DNA of 64,000 nt, taken from Aradus depressus (Eukaryota > Arthropoda > Insecta > Hemiptera > Aradidae). Positions 51,390 through 61,998 of the stretch are shown here, in pieces. Numbering within the stretch: position 1 is the stretch's first letter; every line of letters starts with the position of its first letter. The stretch spans positions 6,626,001 to 6,690,000 of the forward strand of contig OY759218.1 in the NCBI GenBank assembly GCA_963662175.1, read 5' to 3'. Made by a program: the position numbers and the translations under genes. The notes under the pieces were generated by a model. That model had not been told where the DNA came from. It did not search any database and saw nothing but the letters and a program-made list of their open reading frames with translations.

Positions 51390-51659
51390 TTTCAATGCCT
51401 TCACTGGAAACCGATGTAAATTTACTTGCGTGAAATGCTTTCGTTATTGGTTGGTAATTCAAATTGGTGGGAAATATGTTTGTACGAACCATACATATTG
51501 AAAATTTGCAATGTTTTTGTAGATTTCATTAAAGAAAATATATTTTTATTAATCTGTTTGCTCGTTTGGTTTAATCCCCTTTAAACTTCCAACTTGGGCA
51601 GAAGGGACGAGCGCTTTCTCCTTATGCGCGTTCCAAACCACGACTCGACTTTAACCAAC
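51390..51659. other. Upstream region of the small ORF, nothing else seen
   Basis: Unique-looking AT-rich sequence. Confidence 0.35.
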
Positions 51660-52000
51660 TTATTGGTTCAGATATTCATTCATTTTTCCATCAAAGTTAC
51701 GTAATCGGTCAGAAATTTGATGTTGCGTTTTCATCAGATTTTCATGTTTTCCGATATCTCTGATTCTATAAATTAAAAAAAAAAGGCCTTAGGTGTGTCT
51801 GTGGACACGATAACTCCCGAATATAGAATAGAGATAAAGTAATCAATAAAACGACACATAATTACACTAATACCCTTCATATATGAAATTTCGTGTCGAA
51901 TGGATTATATATATAAATACAAAACCCCATAAGGACAGAACCTACCAGTTTTCAGACGAATCGGTGAATTACTTTCAGAGTAATCATAGTTGATTACACC
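51660..52000 (+). repeat. Family A head part
   Basis: AAAGTTACGTAATCGGTCAG, TTTTCATCAGATTTTCATGT and two modules. It lacks the first hairpin arm and the tail. Confidence 0.65.
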
Positions 52001-52279
52001 GCGCTTGGGCAGTGATACCAAATTGTAGTGTTTATAAGAAAGTTTTTTTTTTATTCTACAATCTGTACAAAATATATGCAATGGGTAGAAGTGAATATAA
52101 GATAAGATAAAATATACAATTGATAGGAGAAGCCAGCCAGCACTGACACTAACTTAGGAAGTCTCATTATTCACAGAAGATCGCGAGGCAAGTGTCTTCT
52201 TAGGCGCTATGGAGGGTTGTCGGGATGAGACTGAGATACAAGAAAGTCATGTATATTTCACAAAAAGTATTCGTTTACG
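52001..52279. other. No gene seen
   Basis: A LINE 3'-end-like piece (AGAAGCCAGCCAGCACTGACA and CTTCTTAGGCGCTATGGAGGG) may be present but has no readable domain. Confidence 0.35.
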
Positions 52280-52800
52280 TCTCCTATATAATTATATTCA
52301 AAATATAACTCCTAATGTACTAATCTGATAATCGTCAAATACCTACCTAGTTATTTTCTAAACGAACAATAATAAAGAATAAAAAAACCATTACAATTTT
52401 TTGCTATGCATTATTTTGAACTATTTCCTACAGAAATGTATCATAAATTCTTTGAAGGGCTATAATTAGACATGTATCTCTCGGCAGCTTTCAAAAAATG
52501 TACTTCATATAAAATGTCCTTTTTAGTATTCTCTATAACTTTCATCCGAAGAGATTTTAGATTAGGTCACAAATATAAGAGGTATCTTGTAAAATGTACC
52601 GAGTTAAAGTCCCGAATTAAAGTAGTCTCAGTTTTGATGTGATTTCGGTTAAAATCTAATTAAATCTAAGTTAGCTCATTTGACATCTTCATCTCAAATT
52701 TCAATTAATTGCTGTAATCGTTTCTAAGGAGAGCTTACAAAGTTCCTATCGCACACACACACAGACGGACATCATCACAAAAATAGTCAAAACTTCATTC
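52280..52800 (-). repeat. Family B repeat, body in minus orientation
   Basis: TATTTCCTACAGAAATGTATC-like sequence, AAGAGGTATCTTGTAAAATG, AAAGTAGTCTCAGTTTTGA, TCAAATTTCAATTAA and GGACATCATCACAAAAATAG run in reverse order relative to the copy at 24225. Confidence 0.65.
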
Positions 52801-53283
52801 AGAAGTCCAAAAGAAAGACACCTATTGATTTTCAGTCAAATCAGCCGAGGAAGAGAAGTGTTACAAATGTTTCGAAAAAGTGAAGTACTTTGCTTGCACC
52901 AACTACTTTTTTCCATCTCCTCAAAAAAAAAAAAAAAATGTTATCTCAAACTTTGAAAATAAGGCGTGGTGATGGGGTAAAGACAGATAAGGGAAATTGA
53001 ATGTGAAATCTTGTTGAAAAGAGGGTTGGAAACAAAGAGATGGAGGAGATAACACCTGGAAAAAGGAAATTTTCTTTGGTGCACTAAAGTGGCCACATCA
53101 AAGTCTAACATCGAAATTTTTCATTCGTCGTTCGTAATGAAATTGCGGTCTTCAACCTATCTCCTCTCATAATTGGCGCTCAGCGTAACCGTCCTGCATT
53201 GTCATACCACAATGGAAGTAGATTTTACAGCTAAAACTATAACGAAAAAAACATTTATAAATTTACCCAAGGATGATCTTTTA
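52801..53283. other. No gene seen
   Basis: Unique-looking sequence with an A run at about 52923-52938. Confidence 0.4.
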
Positions 53284-53634
53284 GATTAGGTTAGGTTAGT
53301 TTTTATAATTCATGCCCGGGCTTTAACTGTGAGGTCATATGGCCTACTACCAGAGCGCTCTTTCGTCACTCTGCTGGACGTGAGTCCAACTCTACACTGG
53401 GAGTCCTAAATTTTGCCTACCCTAAATTTTTATTCACCTAGGGCAGGGGTCTTTAACGAGTACCTGACATCGTACAGGCTCGGGACCATCGCTTAACGTC
53501 CCATCCGAAGGACGGCGTACTTAAGTTTATTTTTCCTCCCAGATAAAATAAACTAAGGGCCTCGGTCGGGTTTCGAACCCACGTTCTTGAGCTCAGAAGG
53601 CAAGCACGCATACCACTGAGCTACCTGCGCCCTC
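53284..53634 (-). repeat. tRNA-derived SINE, full length, minus strand
   Basis: The head GGCGCAGGTAGCTCAGTGG lies at the 53634 end, with intact A box and a B box GGTTCGAAACC. The body and the GCCCGGGCATGAATTATAAA end follow, with a (CCTAA)-type tail seen as TTAGGTTAGG on the plus strand at 53284-53300. Confidence 0.9.
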
Positions 53635-54189
53635 TGACACAATGTTCACAAAGGAAATAACATGTTCCAAAGGGAAATGTCGTGTTCCAAACGTAAACAC
53701 AATGTTCCAAGGAAAAAACTGCCACGAGTTATCAGGAAAAGTAACAGAATAAAAGGGACCAACAAACGTTTCGAATTGCCTCAATTTAATTTTAAATAGA
53801 CACTTTTGAGTAGATGCTTCTTGACTGCTCTGGAAGCTCCAGTTAGTTTGGATTAAAATAGGATTCTGTTCTCCCCTTCTCTTTAATTTGAGTTGTGAAT
53901 CGGAGTGTTGGAAAGTTTGGAGGATTGTGAAAGTAATAACATACACTAAGTGAAGTTTGTCGAGAAGTTGTGGTTAGTTAAGGCAAGCTGACGTCAAAAC
54001 ATCAGTCACCAAACTTCTAGCTCTCACTTAATTCTATCTCCTCACATTGCACCGTAACAAACCTTAATTGCCCTAACTCATCCTATTTACAATAAATGAC
54101 TAATTGACCCACTTTCCATTGGTACAGAAGAATACTCTACATTAATATTACCGTGGATACGATGGTATTAGAGTATATACGTAAATTTT
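53635..54189. other. No gene seen
   Basis: Unique-looking sequence. Four near repeats of an ATGTTCCAA-type word with GTGTTCCAAA lie at 53660-53720. A minus-strand frame of about 100 codons has no recognised domain. Confidence 0.4.
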
Positions 54190-54560
54190 GAAGCAAACAA
54201 GTTACTGGAGAATCAACGGCAAGGTACTTCCCCAACATTATTTGTAATCCACTAAGTTTTCGCTCTGCTATTAAACCCTCCTCCCCTTAGACAGATTTGG
54301 CTGAAAATCATTAGGTGTCTTGCAAATGGAGTTCTGAACACAAACATAAAACTCACTCTCTCCATTTTGGCCAATTTGGCAACCAATAAATCAAAATATA
54401 AAATTCAATGTTGATATATTAATTCTGTCGGGAGTTATCATTTTTCATGTTTTTGATTCAGAGGGTCGGAAAACATGAAAATACAGTGAAAACTCAATAT
54501 ATTGAATTGACCGATCTCATAACTTCTCCTATATCTCGTACAGCTGGGGAAGTAAGGAAA
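54190..54560 (-). repeat. Family A repeat, first of a head-to-tail pair
   Basis: GAATCAACGGCAAGGTACTTC start and CTTCTCCTATATCTCGTACA to GCTGGGGAAGTAAGG terminal hairpin. Confidence 0.75.
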
Positions 54561-55025
54561 AAAAGTCGTCCGTCAATCACAGACAATGTACTTCCCCACC
54601 ATGAGTTAATCAATTAAGTTTTCACTCTACCTCCAAAACCAATTCACGGTTTGGGCTAAAAATCAATATTTGACATGAATCGTCGATTTTTAAGATAATT
54701 GATAGGTGTCGTCCTTATAGTTTTGAACATATGAAATTTCGTGTCAATGCATTCATTACAACGGTAGTCATTGGAGTTTTTGTGTTAAGCCCCCCCATAA
54801 ACCCCCCTTTCATTTGGCCGAATTGTATGAAATTCAATAGGACCTTATACACAAATAAAATTTCGTGTCAATGCATTCATTTTATCGGGATTTATCATGT
54901 TCACAGACACACAGATAGACACTTTTCTCAGGAATCAGGGGATCGGAAAACATAAATTCCGCTGAAAACTCAAATTTCTGACCGATTATATAACTTCTCC
55001 TATACTTCGTATAGTTGGGAATACG
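54561..55025 (-). repeat. Family A repeat, second of a head-to-tail pair
   Basis: It begins directly after the first copy with GTCGTCCGTCAATCACAGAC and ends with the terminal hairpin CTTCTCCTATACTTCGTATAG-like sequence at about 54995-55020. Confidence 0.75.
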
Positions 55026-55439
55026 ATTTTTTTTTTTTTCTTTTCTTCCAGAGGACAAAAGACAGGCTCTATCAATTTGCTCATTAATCAAAAATTATGA
55101 CAAAGAACAAGAGGAAAAAAAAAGGTTAGAAAAATGGGTGTTGACAAGGTAAGGGGGTGAAGAGGGGGTAGAGGGGGAGCCTGGCCTTGTAATACCCCTG
55201 AATTTATGTTGCACAAATATTAGGTGGGGGGAACCCCATTGTGGTCTGTTATTAAAATCACAACATGATTGATGTCCTCTGCTGTGATCCACACACTCGG
55301 GGAGCTTGGACCCTACTCCATGAGCTTTTCTGCCCCGGTCCACATCATCAACAAATTCCTTAGCGCCTCCCAGGAATAAATAATTAATAATAATGAAATG
55401 CACAATGATCTATGTGAAAATATCCTCGGCTATTCTCAG
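55026..55439. other. No gene seen
   Basis: A GC-richer stretch (55140-55370) without recognised domain. On the minus strand GGGGTATTACAAGGCCAGGC occurs in a possible retroposon remnant. Confidence 0.35.
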
Positions 55440-56240
55440 ATGGTTATTTTCAAAACTATTCTGTACAATAAAAGAAAGAAAACCGCTGAATACAACACTC
55501 TACTATTATATACTTAGTAATGCCATGGGATAGGGAGAGTGATCTGTGCAAAGGTGGTTGGTATAAAGCCTTACACGAGCGGGATTTCCTCAAGGTTCGG
55601 ACTGAACAGTCCAAGCCTTAAGTTATGGAGGCGTCCCTAGAGGCCGTGATGAATGGGAAAGGCCCAAATATCCCGAACAAAAATCAATTCTTTTTCCGTC
55701 TTAAGGCCGAATGTTACCTATCTCTTGTCCTATTCCGACATGTCTCGAGAATTCTTAACAGAATTTATACATATGTATGAGAATGAATCTTGTTTGTGGC
55801 AAGTGAGTTCAAATACTACTATGATAGAAATAGAAAGGAGGCCGCGTATGCGAAGCCTTGAGGAAAATCTTCTCCGTGTGTGGGCGAGGGTTCGGTACAG
55901 GAAATCACGAAGGAAATCCCGGAGGCTTTTTCCTTGAGGATTTCCTGTTCGTGTATGGCTACCTTAAGAAAGTTCTATGACCACATCACATATATTTGAT
56001 TTTTTCTTTATTTTTATTCTTTTTAATAAAAAACTGCCGATAATAAAAATATACTTTAAAATGCGCTGCTTTGCGTTACGATTTAAACATTACTTAGAAA
56101 TATTTCCTAAGGACTATTGTTCGTTCTTTAAGGCGCTAGAACTTGCTTTGGTTCTATCTCGAATCTGAGGGCATTTGGTTTGTTGGAAATTTAATAAGAA
56201 ACATTTTAACATTACCCATTTTACGTTTTTCTAACAAATC
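55440..56240. repeat. Family B repeat, interrupted by a Harbinger-like element
   Basis: A plus tail module (55440-55563, GTGATCTGTGCAAAGGTGG) is cut at GGTATAA by the insertion and resumes at 55965 (TAAGAAAGTTCTATGACCAC). An inverted body follows to 56240. Confidence 0.7.
55567..55964 (+). mobile_element. Harbinger-like MITE with MADF-like fragment, second copy
   Basis: The right end CGTGTATGGCTACCT matches the copy at 49230. The left end AGCCTTACACGAGC is diverged. TAA flanks both sides (55564-55566 and 55965-55967), and removing the insert restores the family B sequence GGTATAAGAAAGT. The interior encodes SREFLTEFIHMYENESCLWQ followed by shifted frames. It is longer than the first copy by about 50 bp at the left. 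Confidence 0.85.
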
Positions 56241-56924
56241 GGGTTAAACCACTAATCACAAGAGTTTATGCTTTACCTCTGCTCGAAGAGTTTTTATTTG
56301 AAGAACCACAATGAACAATTTTAAACATTTTGAGGCTAACTTTCTCTTCGAAAACTTCGTCAAAGAAATCTAATAATGGTAATGAATTATCGCTTCGATG
56401 GTCATTGGCAAGAAAAACTTTATAATCTAATATGTATTCAAATGCTCTAAGCATCAGCCTACTTGTCAAGCCTTTTAGATGTTTGATTGGCAACGGAGTG
56501 GTTTAGCTCTGACTACCATCAGAAGTCACACCATGAGGATTCAGCCCAATGGGTAGGAGGTGGACGACAGGAAGAAGAGGCGAAGGATAAGATAGTACTG
56601 GTCGGGGAAAACATGAGCAGTGGAGAAATTTCTATAGTCTATGAACAACTGAATCGCGAGACAAAGTGTAGATTTCGCGCGAATCTAGCTTCAATCCACC
56701 AAATTTCAGGCTTAATTAAGGATAGTGGTAAGTAACGGTGAAAAGGCGTGTTGTCAGCGGTTTTATTCCTTAATTAATAAAGTGGAGTTAGTGAAGGACT
56801 TGAGAAGGGTTGTGTGACGGGACGATGGGGGATCTCCGCTCAACCACTGTCGTATAATGGCTATCTCTTTCTATTAAACACCCGACACCTTAGTGGAATC
56901 TTAGTGTTCTGAAGAAGAGTAAAC
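56241..56924. other. Unassigned frames, no gene firmly supported
   Basis: A minus-strand frame (56266-56493) and a plus-strand frame (56487-56735, KIVLVGENMSSGEISIVYEQ) lie in unique sequence. The plus frame runs into GTG|GTAAGT at about 56729, a good donor consensus. Neither shows a known domain. Confidence 0.35.
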
Positions 56925-57152
56925 CTGGGAGGTGTAAACTGTTGAGCACGTCGTCCTTTGGAGGGGACGTTAAATGGCGGTCTTAAGCCTAAGTGGTCTT
57001 AAGTGCTCGTTAATAACCCCTACTTTAATTATACCTGGGTAGACAAGCAACATTTAGCACTTCTATAGTCGAGTATAGTTAGGTTCATGTCCAACAGAAC
57101 GACGGAAGAGCGCTCTGGTAGGAAGAAGGCAATTTGACCTCGCAGCATGAAT
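56925..57152 (+). repeat. tRNA-derived SINE, body only
   Basis: GGGGACGTTAAATGGCGGTC, GAAGAGCGCTCTGGTAGGAA and GACCTCGCAGCATGAATTAC. The head is missing. Confidence 0.75.
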
Positions 57153-57343
57153 TACAAAACACAACTGTCCGGAGAACTTCTTTCTCCTCCAATCTTCTCT
57201 CCGAATGACGAAGCCAGGCAGGGGGACCTACCGTCCAACCAAATTCTCCCGAAGGGGAGGTTTAGAGGATGTGTGAAAACTTAGTTAAATACAAATATTT
57301 CGAGCTGGAGAAGTACATTGCCCATGATTCATAGACAATTTTT
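57153..57343 (+). repeat. Family A tail fragment joined to family B
   Basis: GAAGTACATTGCCCATGATTC and a degenerate tail hairpin pass straight into the family B hairpin at 57344. Confidence 0.6.
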
Positions 57344-58000
57344 ACTTTCTTATACCTTTAGTGTAAGAAAGTATTGTAATCGTATGAAATACGAGTTTAA
57401 ATACGTTTTGACCATTTTCACGATATCTGTGTGTGTACGTGATGGAACTAAATATTATTTACCCAATACCGCTTATATTTATGACCTAATTAAAAATCTT
57501 TCCAAGTAAAAGTTGTAGAGAAAACGGAATGACCGTGAAAGTTTATTTGCAATATGATTTTACGCAGGTCGTCCGGTTTTCGAGATAACATATTTTTACA
57601 CGATTCCTTGATTTACCCAAAAACTGCCAGTCCTATCAAAAAATTGTTGTAAGTTTGAAACCTAGTGTTTATGGAAAATGATAGAAATTAAGAAAAAAAT
57701 AAAATATATGAGATGTGACCATTACAGGACTTTCTTATACCAACCACACTTACAGATCACTCTCTCTCCCCCTCCCCCATCTCAAAATCATTTCATACTG
57801 GCATAACTGGCTACGAGAAAGTCACTCTCAGTATTACGGTGCACAATGAAACAAAAAAATACCGCTGACGTCAACTCATTACTTTTAAATGACCCAGTAA
57901 CGTCAGATTTAGAGAAGGGGAGGGGGAGAAAGAGCGTGGATGGTGTAAGAAAAGTTCTGTTATGGCTACATCATATATATATTTTTTTTAACGATAGGGA
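57344..58000 (+). repeat. Family B repeat, with best-preserved 5' hairpin
   Basis: ACTTTCTTA at 57344-57352 pairs with TAAGAAAGT at 57364-57372. Then come GTAATCGTATGAAA, TCGTCCGGTTTTCGAGATA, and the CATACTGGCATAACTGG module (about 57795). The end GTAAGAAAAGTTCTGTTATG is followed by GCTACATC. Confidence 0.75.
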
Positions 58001-58335
58001 GTCGTTATAGGGAAACACTTTGGAAAGCATAAACTAAATGTAATCAACTAGAAATCGTAGCATACAATATAGTGGTTGCGTGAAATTAGAACATGATTAG
58101 GTTTGTTTGACTTAGGCAATAAGTTACAAGAACAAATCGATAGTGGGGGAGGAGGGATACATTTCTCCAGTAATGATGGGAGAGGGGGAAACCTGTGTAA
58201 CGAAAATAGGGCAGTGGAACTAAAGCGGGGAAAAAATGAGAAGACGCGAGGTAAGGGGCAGTATACGAACTACCTAACGTAGGGTTGGGGAGGGAGGGGG
58301 AGGGGGGGGGGCGTACTTCGCGTGAGAGGAAGGGG
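58001..58335. other. No gene seen
   Basis: It includes a purine-rich run GGGGAGGGAGGGGGAGGGGG at about 58287. No domain. Confidence 0.4.
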
Positions 58336-58545
58336 GTTTCTCCATGTCACATGTTCTGTTTGTGTCATGTCCAGAACATGAGAGAAATATGATACTTTGA
58401 ATGGCTACCATAATTTAAATTCTACCGTCAGGGACAGAATTAAACGAAACCAATTAGGTCATTTTAATTCATGAGACTTATCGTCAAAAAAAATATTACA
58501 GAAAAATCTACAGCTAAGAGAAAAAATCGTCGGGGAATCAACAAC
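58336..58545 (+). repeat. Dispersed direct repeat, partner of 43466-43670
   Basis: TTCTGTTTGTGTCATGTCCAG and AATTCTACCGTCAGGGACAG are shared, passing into a family A tail. Confidence 0.7.
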
Positions 58546-58810
58546 AATGTACTCCGACAAAAATTTTTATGTAAATTCATAACCCCATTAGGACGTCACT
58601 TATTAATTTCAGCGGAACTGAGGGTGGCTCAACTAAAAAACTCCAATAACTGCGGATATAAATTTCATATTTAAAGTCAAAAGCCCATGAGGACAATAGA
58701 TATTGTCAGCAAAATCGGCCGAAGGATAATTAATTTATCAGCAAGATTTAGTATAAGAATTAAGAAACCCCTATATAATTCAACTATTTATTGTTTATCG
58801 TCTTCAGTTA
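58546..58810. repeat. Family A fragments
   Basis: Plus modules (AACCCCATTAGGACGTCAC, TTAAGAAACCCCTATATAAT) without termini. Confidence 0.6.
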
Positions 58811-59759
58811 AAAAACAAATTGTATTCATTCAAAAAAAAAAAAAAAATGAGTGAAACTCTTTGGAGTGACAAGTTTTATTAATACCTCTTCAAGTTCGTT
58901 CTCAAGAGCAAAGGCAAGATGCAAGGGTCAAAAGAAAAGGTAATTGAAAAAAACGCTAAGGTTGAAGAAGTGCAAAGGGAGAAAGTGTGAAGGGCTGTTT
59001 TTATCTGAGAACTCGTTCTAATTATTCACAGGAGCAAGCCGGTAATTCCGTGTAATGAAATTCTCGGGGGGAGAAAAGTGCCTTCACCTTTTCCAGAAGG
59101 ACGGGCAGAAACAGACAGAGCTTTTAATTTCATTAGTAGGGGGTGGGGGGATGTTCCCCCAGATTTAGCTATAAAGCCGGAAACGCGAGGACCCCCGAGG
59201 GAGGGGTATTAAAAAGGCAGATATTAAAGGAAGTGACAACAAGAAAGGAAGGAGCAGACATCAGGAAGAGGACTCCGCAATCTTCCCGCAGTCTCCAGAC
59301 AAACTTTCTTAATTGCAAAAACATCCCCCCTTTTTAAATAGAAAGACTCCAAGTGCAATAATTTTTCAGTTATTGCCACTCTTAAAGCTTCAGATAATTT
59401 AATAATAGGCTCCTTTTAACGCCCCAACTTATCTAATGCTTATTATAAAAAAGGCTACGCTTATCGCCCTCAACACAGAAATAGATGACTTTCATCTCTT
59501 TTTCATGGTTGGAAGATCGGAAATTGTGGTCTTGAGTCGCTGGGAAAACTGGGGAACATATCCGGTAGGTTTCGAAATGAAACTGGGCTTGTTTGGTCTC
59601 CGAAGAATAAATTCTCTGCGGTTGCGAAAGGAAGATAAGAGAGGCGTCTTATTGTTAGAGGGAGGAAGAACCTGGGATTACGATAATGACGTCGGTTATT
59701 ATGTTTCATTACCATGTAAACATAATTTATATATATACATAAATTGTGTTTATATATGT
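58811..59759. other. No gene firmly supported
   Basis: The longest repeat-free stretch on the right. A 140-codon plus-strand frame (59436-59858) begins MLIIKKATLIALNTEIDDF and contains WENWGTYPVGFEMKLGLFGL. It has no recognised domain and runs into a TA-rich tract and a family A copy, so it is not called a gene. Confidence 0.4.
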
Positions 59760-59911
59760 ATATCAATTACGTTTTCGCTTTCTAACCAAAGCCAACCGAC
59801 CGTTTGGGCCAAAACTCAATATTTGATTTATATAGTGGCTTCTAAATCCTCATACTAGTTATTAGGGTTTTTGTGTCGGGCCCCCCTACTCTGTCCCTTC
59901 CCTTCGGCTGA

Positions 59912-59990
<79 letters not shown>

Positions 59991-60365
59991 AAAACTATTA
60001 GGTATCGTCCTTATAGGGCTTCGAATTTACACATGAAATTTCGTGTTAATATATTCATTACAACAGAAGTTATTAAAGTTTTTATTTTATGCTAAGCTAC
60101 CCCTCTAATCCCCCTCTTCCCTTTGACCGATTTGGCAGAAAAACAATAGGTTTCGTCCTTAGAGGGTTCTGGATACACATGTAAAATTTCGTGTCGATAT
60201 ATTCATTCTATTGGGAGTTATTGAGTTCACAGACATACGCACAAACAGAGAGACATTTTTTTTTCATTATTGGAGTCGGAAAACATGAAATTCCGTTGAA
60301 AACTCAGTATCGAATTTTTGACCGATTACATAACTACTCCTATACTTCGTATAGCTCTGGAAGTA
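59760..60365 (-). repeat. Family A repeat with a 69-base T run
   Basis: It lacks the tail hairpin and ends with the terminal hairpin CTATACTTCGTATAGCTCTGG. A T69 tract interrupts a module at 59914-59982. Confidence 0.8.
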
Positions 60366-61035
60366 AAATGTGATATGATATCATAGTGCATACATTATGA
60401 TATCTCTAAATGGTGTTCTTACGTAGTAGATTCCTCCTCTACCGTACTTTCCGAAGTTTTCTCTTCTTCCAGGTCATATCTTCTGAAACTCTTCCTCCAG
60501 TTTTCTTCCCAGGGTCTTCTGTATACTCGATTCTCCCTCCACTATGATCATACACCTCATTCTGGAAAGTTATTAACAATCTTAGAGAATTGCTGCATCA
60601 TGGGGAAATCTTTCGGGGGGTCGAGTTATTCATGATTCCGTCTGGAAACAGTGTCCACCAGTTGTAACAACAAATGTGTTGACATGTGTTGTTATGAAGG
60701 GGGTGGACATGTTGTAATGGATCGAGCAGTGTAATTAGCAATGGCGACATTGCAATTTGCACTGTCAATCACCTACAGGCCCATGTCATGCCACAACTGC
60801 CCGCTCTACACATTACCATACGGCCCACTTTCGAAACTCCCTACATATCCCGACTCCACAATGTCAATTTACAGACTGACCTGGGGGGGAAATGATTAAA
60901 CGTAGGGTGGACACTCGGAAATAAGGAATGGAGTTCATATTCGACAAGAAGTCACCCTTTGACGAAAATATAGCTGCCATTCTTCTTCCTTAACAGCAAT
61001 CCCATCCCTTCAAAAAACGAAGATCGCGACCAAAG
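60366..61035. other. No gene seen
   Basis: Mixed composition. The last 80 bases may be a degraded upstream part of the Jockey-like LINE. Confidence 0.4.
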
Positions 61036-61660
61036 CCTCATACTCGACAAATGAATGACGTGGAATCCTCACAGCAGGCTGAAAGGACAAGAAATGAACA
61101 GAAGTTACAAACTGCTACTAAGACTACTAGACAAAGTATCAAAATTATCTCTTAGCACAAAACGACTAATACATAACGCAATACTCAAGCCTATGTGGAT
61201 TTATGGACTTGAACTATGGGGTTCTGCCAAAGCTTCCAATCTTCAGCGCATTCAATCCTTGCAATCTAAAATCCTTCGTACAATAGCCAATGCTCCTAAT
61301 TAAATTTCCAACAAAACCTTTACACAGATTTTAATATTCCCTTTGTCACAGAATTAGCTAAATCCAAGTACAAAAAATTGTATTTCTGCTTTAGTACCCA
61401 CATTAATCCTCTAGTCCGTGCCCTCCCTTCTGCCACACTTGCCGAACGATACCTCAAGCGCCAATGGCCAAGAGACCTTCTCAGATCAGGCAGAGACAGT
61501 GATTAGTCATAAATGAGTGCAATTCAGTGCTTAGGGAGTGTCACCATTGGATGATTTCTCCTCTCTGACATTGCCATTTTTTTTCTCTTAGAACATTTGC
61601 TTGTCTTATATGTTTTTTATACAGTTGTAAATATCTCCTTATAAATAAATAAAATAAGAG
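61036..61660 (+). mobile_element. Jockey-like LINE 3' end
   Basis: It encodes MTWNPHSRLKGQEMNRSYKL, a L-I-H-N-A-I-L-K-P-M-W-I-Y-G segment, LELWGSAKASNLQRIQ and a N-A-P block. This is the C-terminal part of Jockey-clade reverse transcriptase. A shifted continuation reads KSKYKKLYF, NPLVRALPS and KRQWPRDLL before a TAG. A 3' UTR with GGATGATTTCTCCTCTCTGA and an AAATAAATAAAATAA tail follows. A stop precedes the MTW segment (L-D-K-stop). Same family as 31060-31450. Confidence 0.85.
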
Positions 61661-61998
61661 TTCATATGAATAATCGGAAATGCTCTGAAAAAAAGAGTTC
61701 ATATAAATAATCGGAAATGCTTTGAAAGAAGAATTTGAAAGAAATAAGCAGAGTATCCAAAGACATGGTTGAAAAAAAATCAGCCATTTAAAGGTTGTAA
61801 GGCTAAAATTTATGTAGCTCAAATACTTTTTTGTTCAATAATAATCAAATTAAATTGGGAATATAAGAATTTATTGATAGTAAATAAGGATCTTGAGGAT
61901 GTACTCAATAGTTACTGAATACAGGATATAGGTTACATAGAAATTTCAATAAATTCTTAAGCGTAATGTCCGAATACATTTCTGCGATCTGTGTCGAT
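61661..61998. other. No gene seen
   Basis: It contains an adjacent direct repeat of AAGAGTTCATATGAATAATC / AAGAGTTCATATAAATAATC (about 61657-61720). Confidence 0.45.

Noticed and set aside
53593..53946. 117-codon minus-strand frame as an exon
   Set aside because: It ends inside a SINE head and shows no domain. ATGTTCCAA-type near repeats account for part of it.
59436..59858. 140-codon frame as a gene
   Set aside because: No recognisable domain. It runs through a TA-rich tract into a family A repeat, and an 87-codon frame overlaps it on the other strand.
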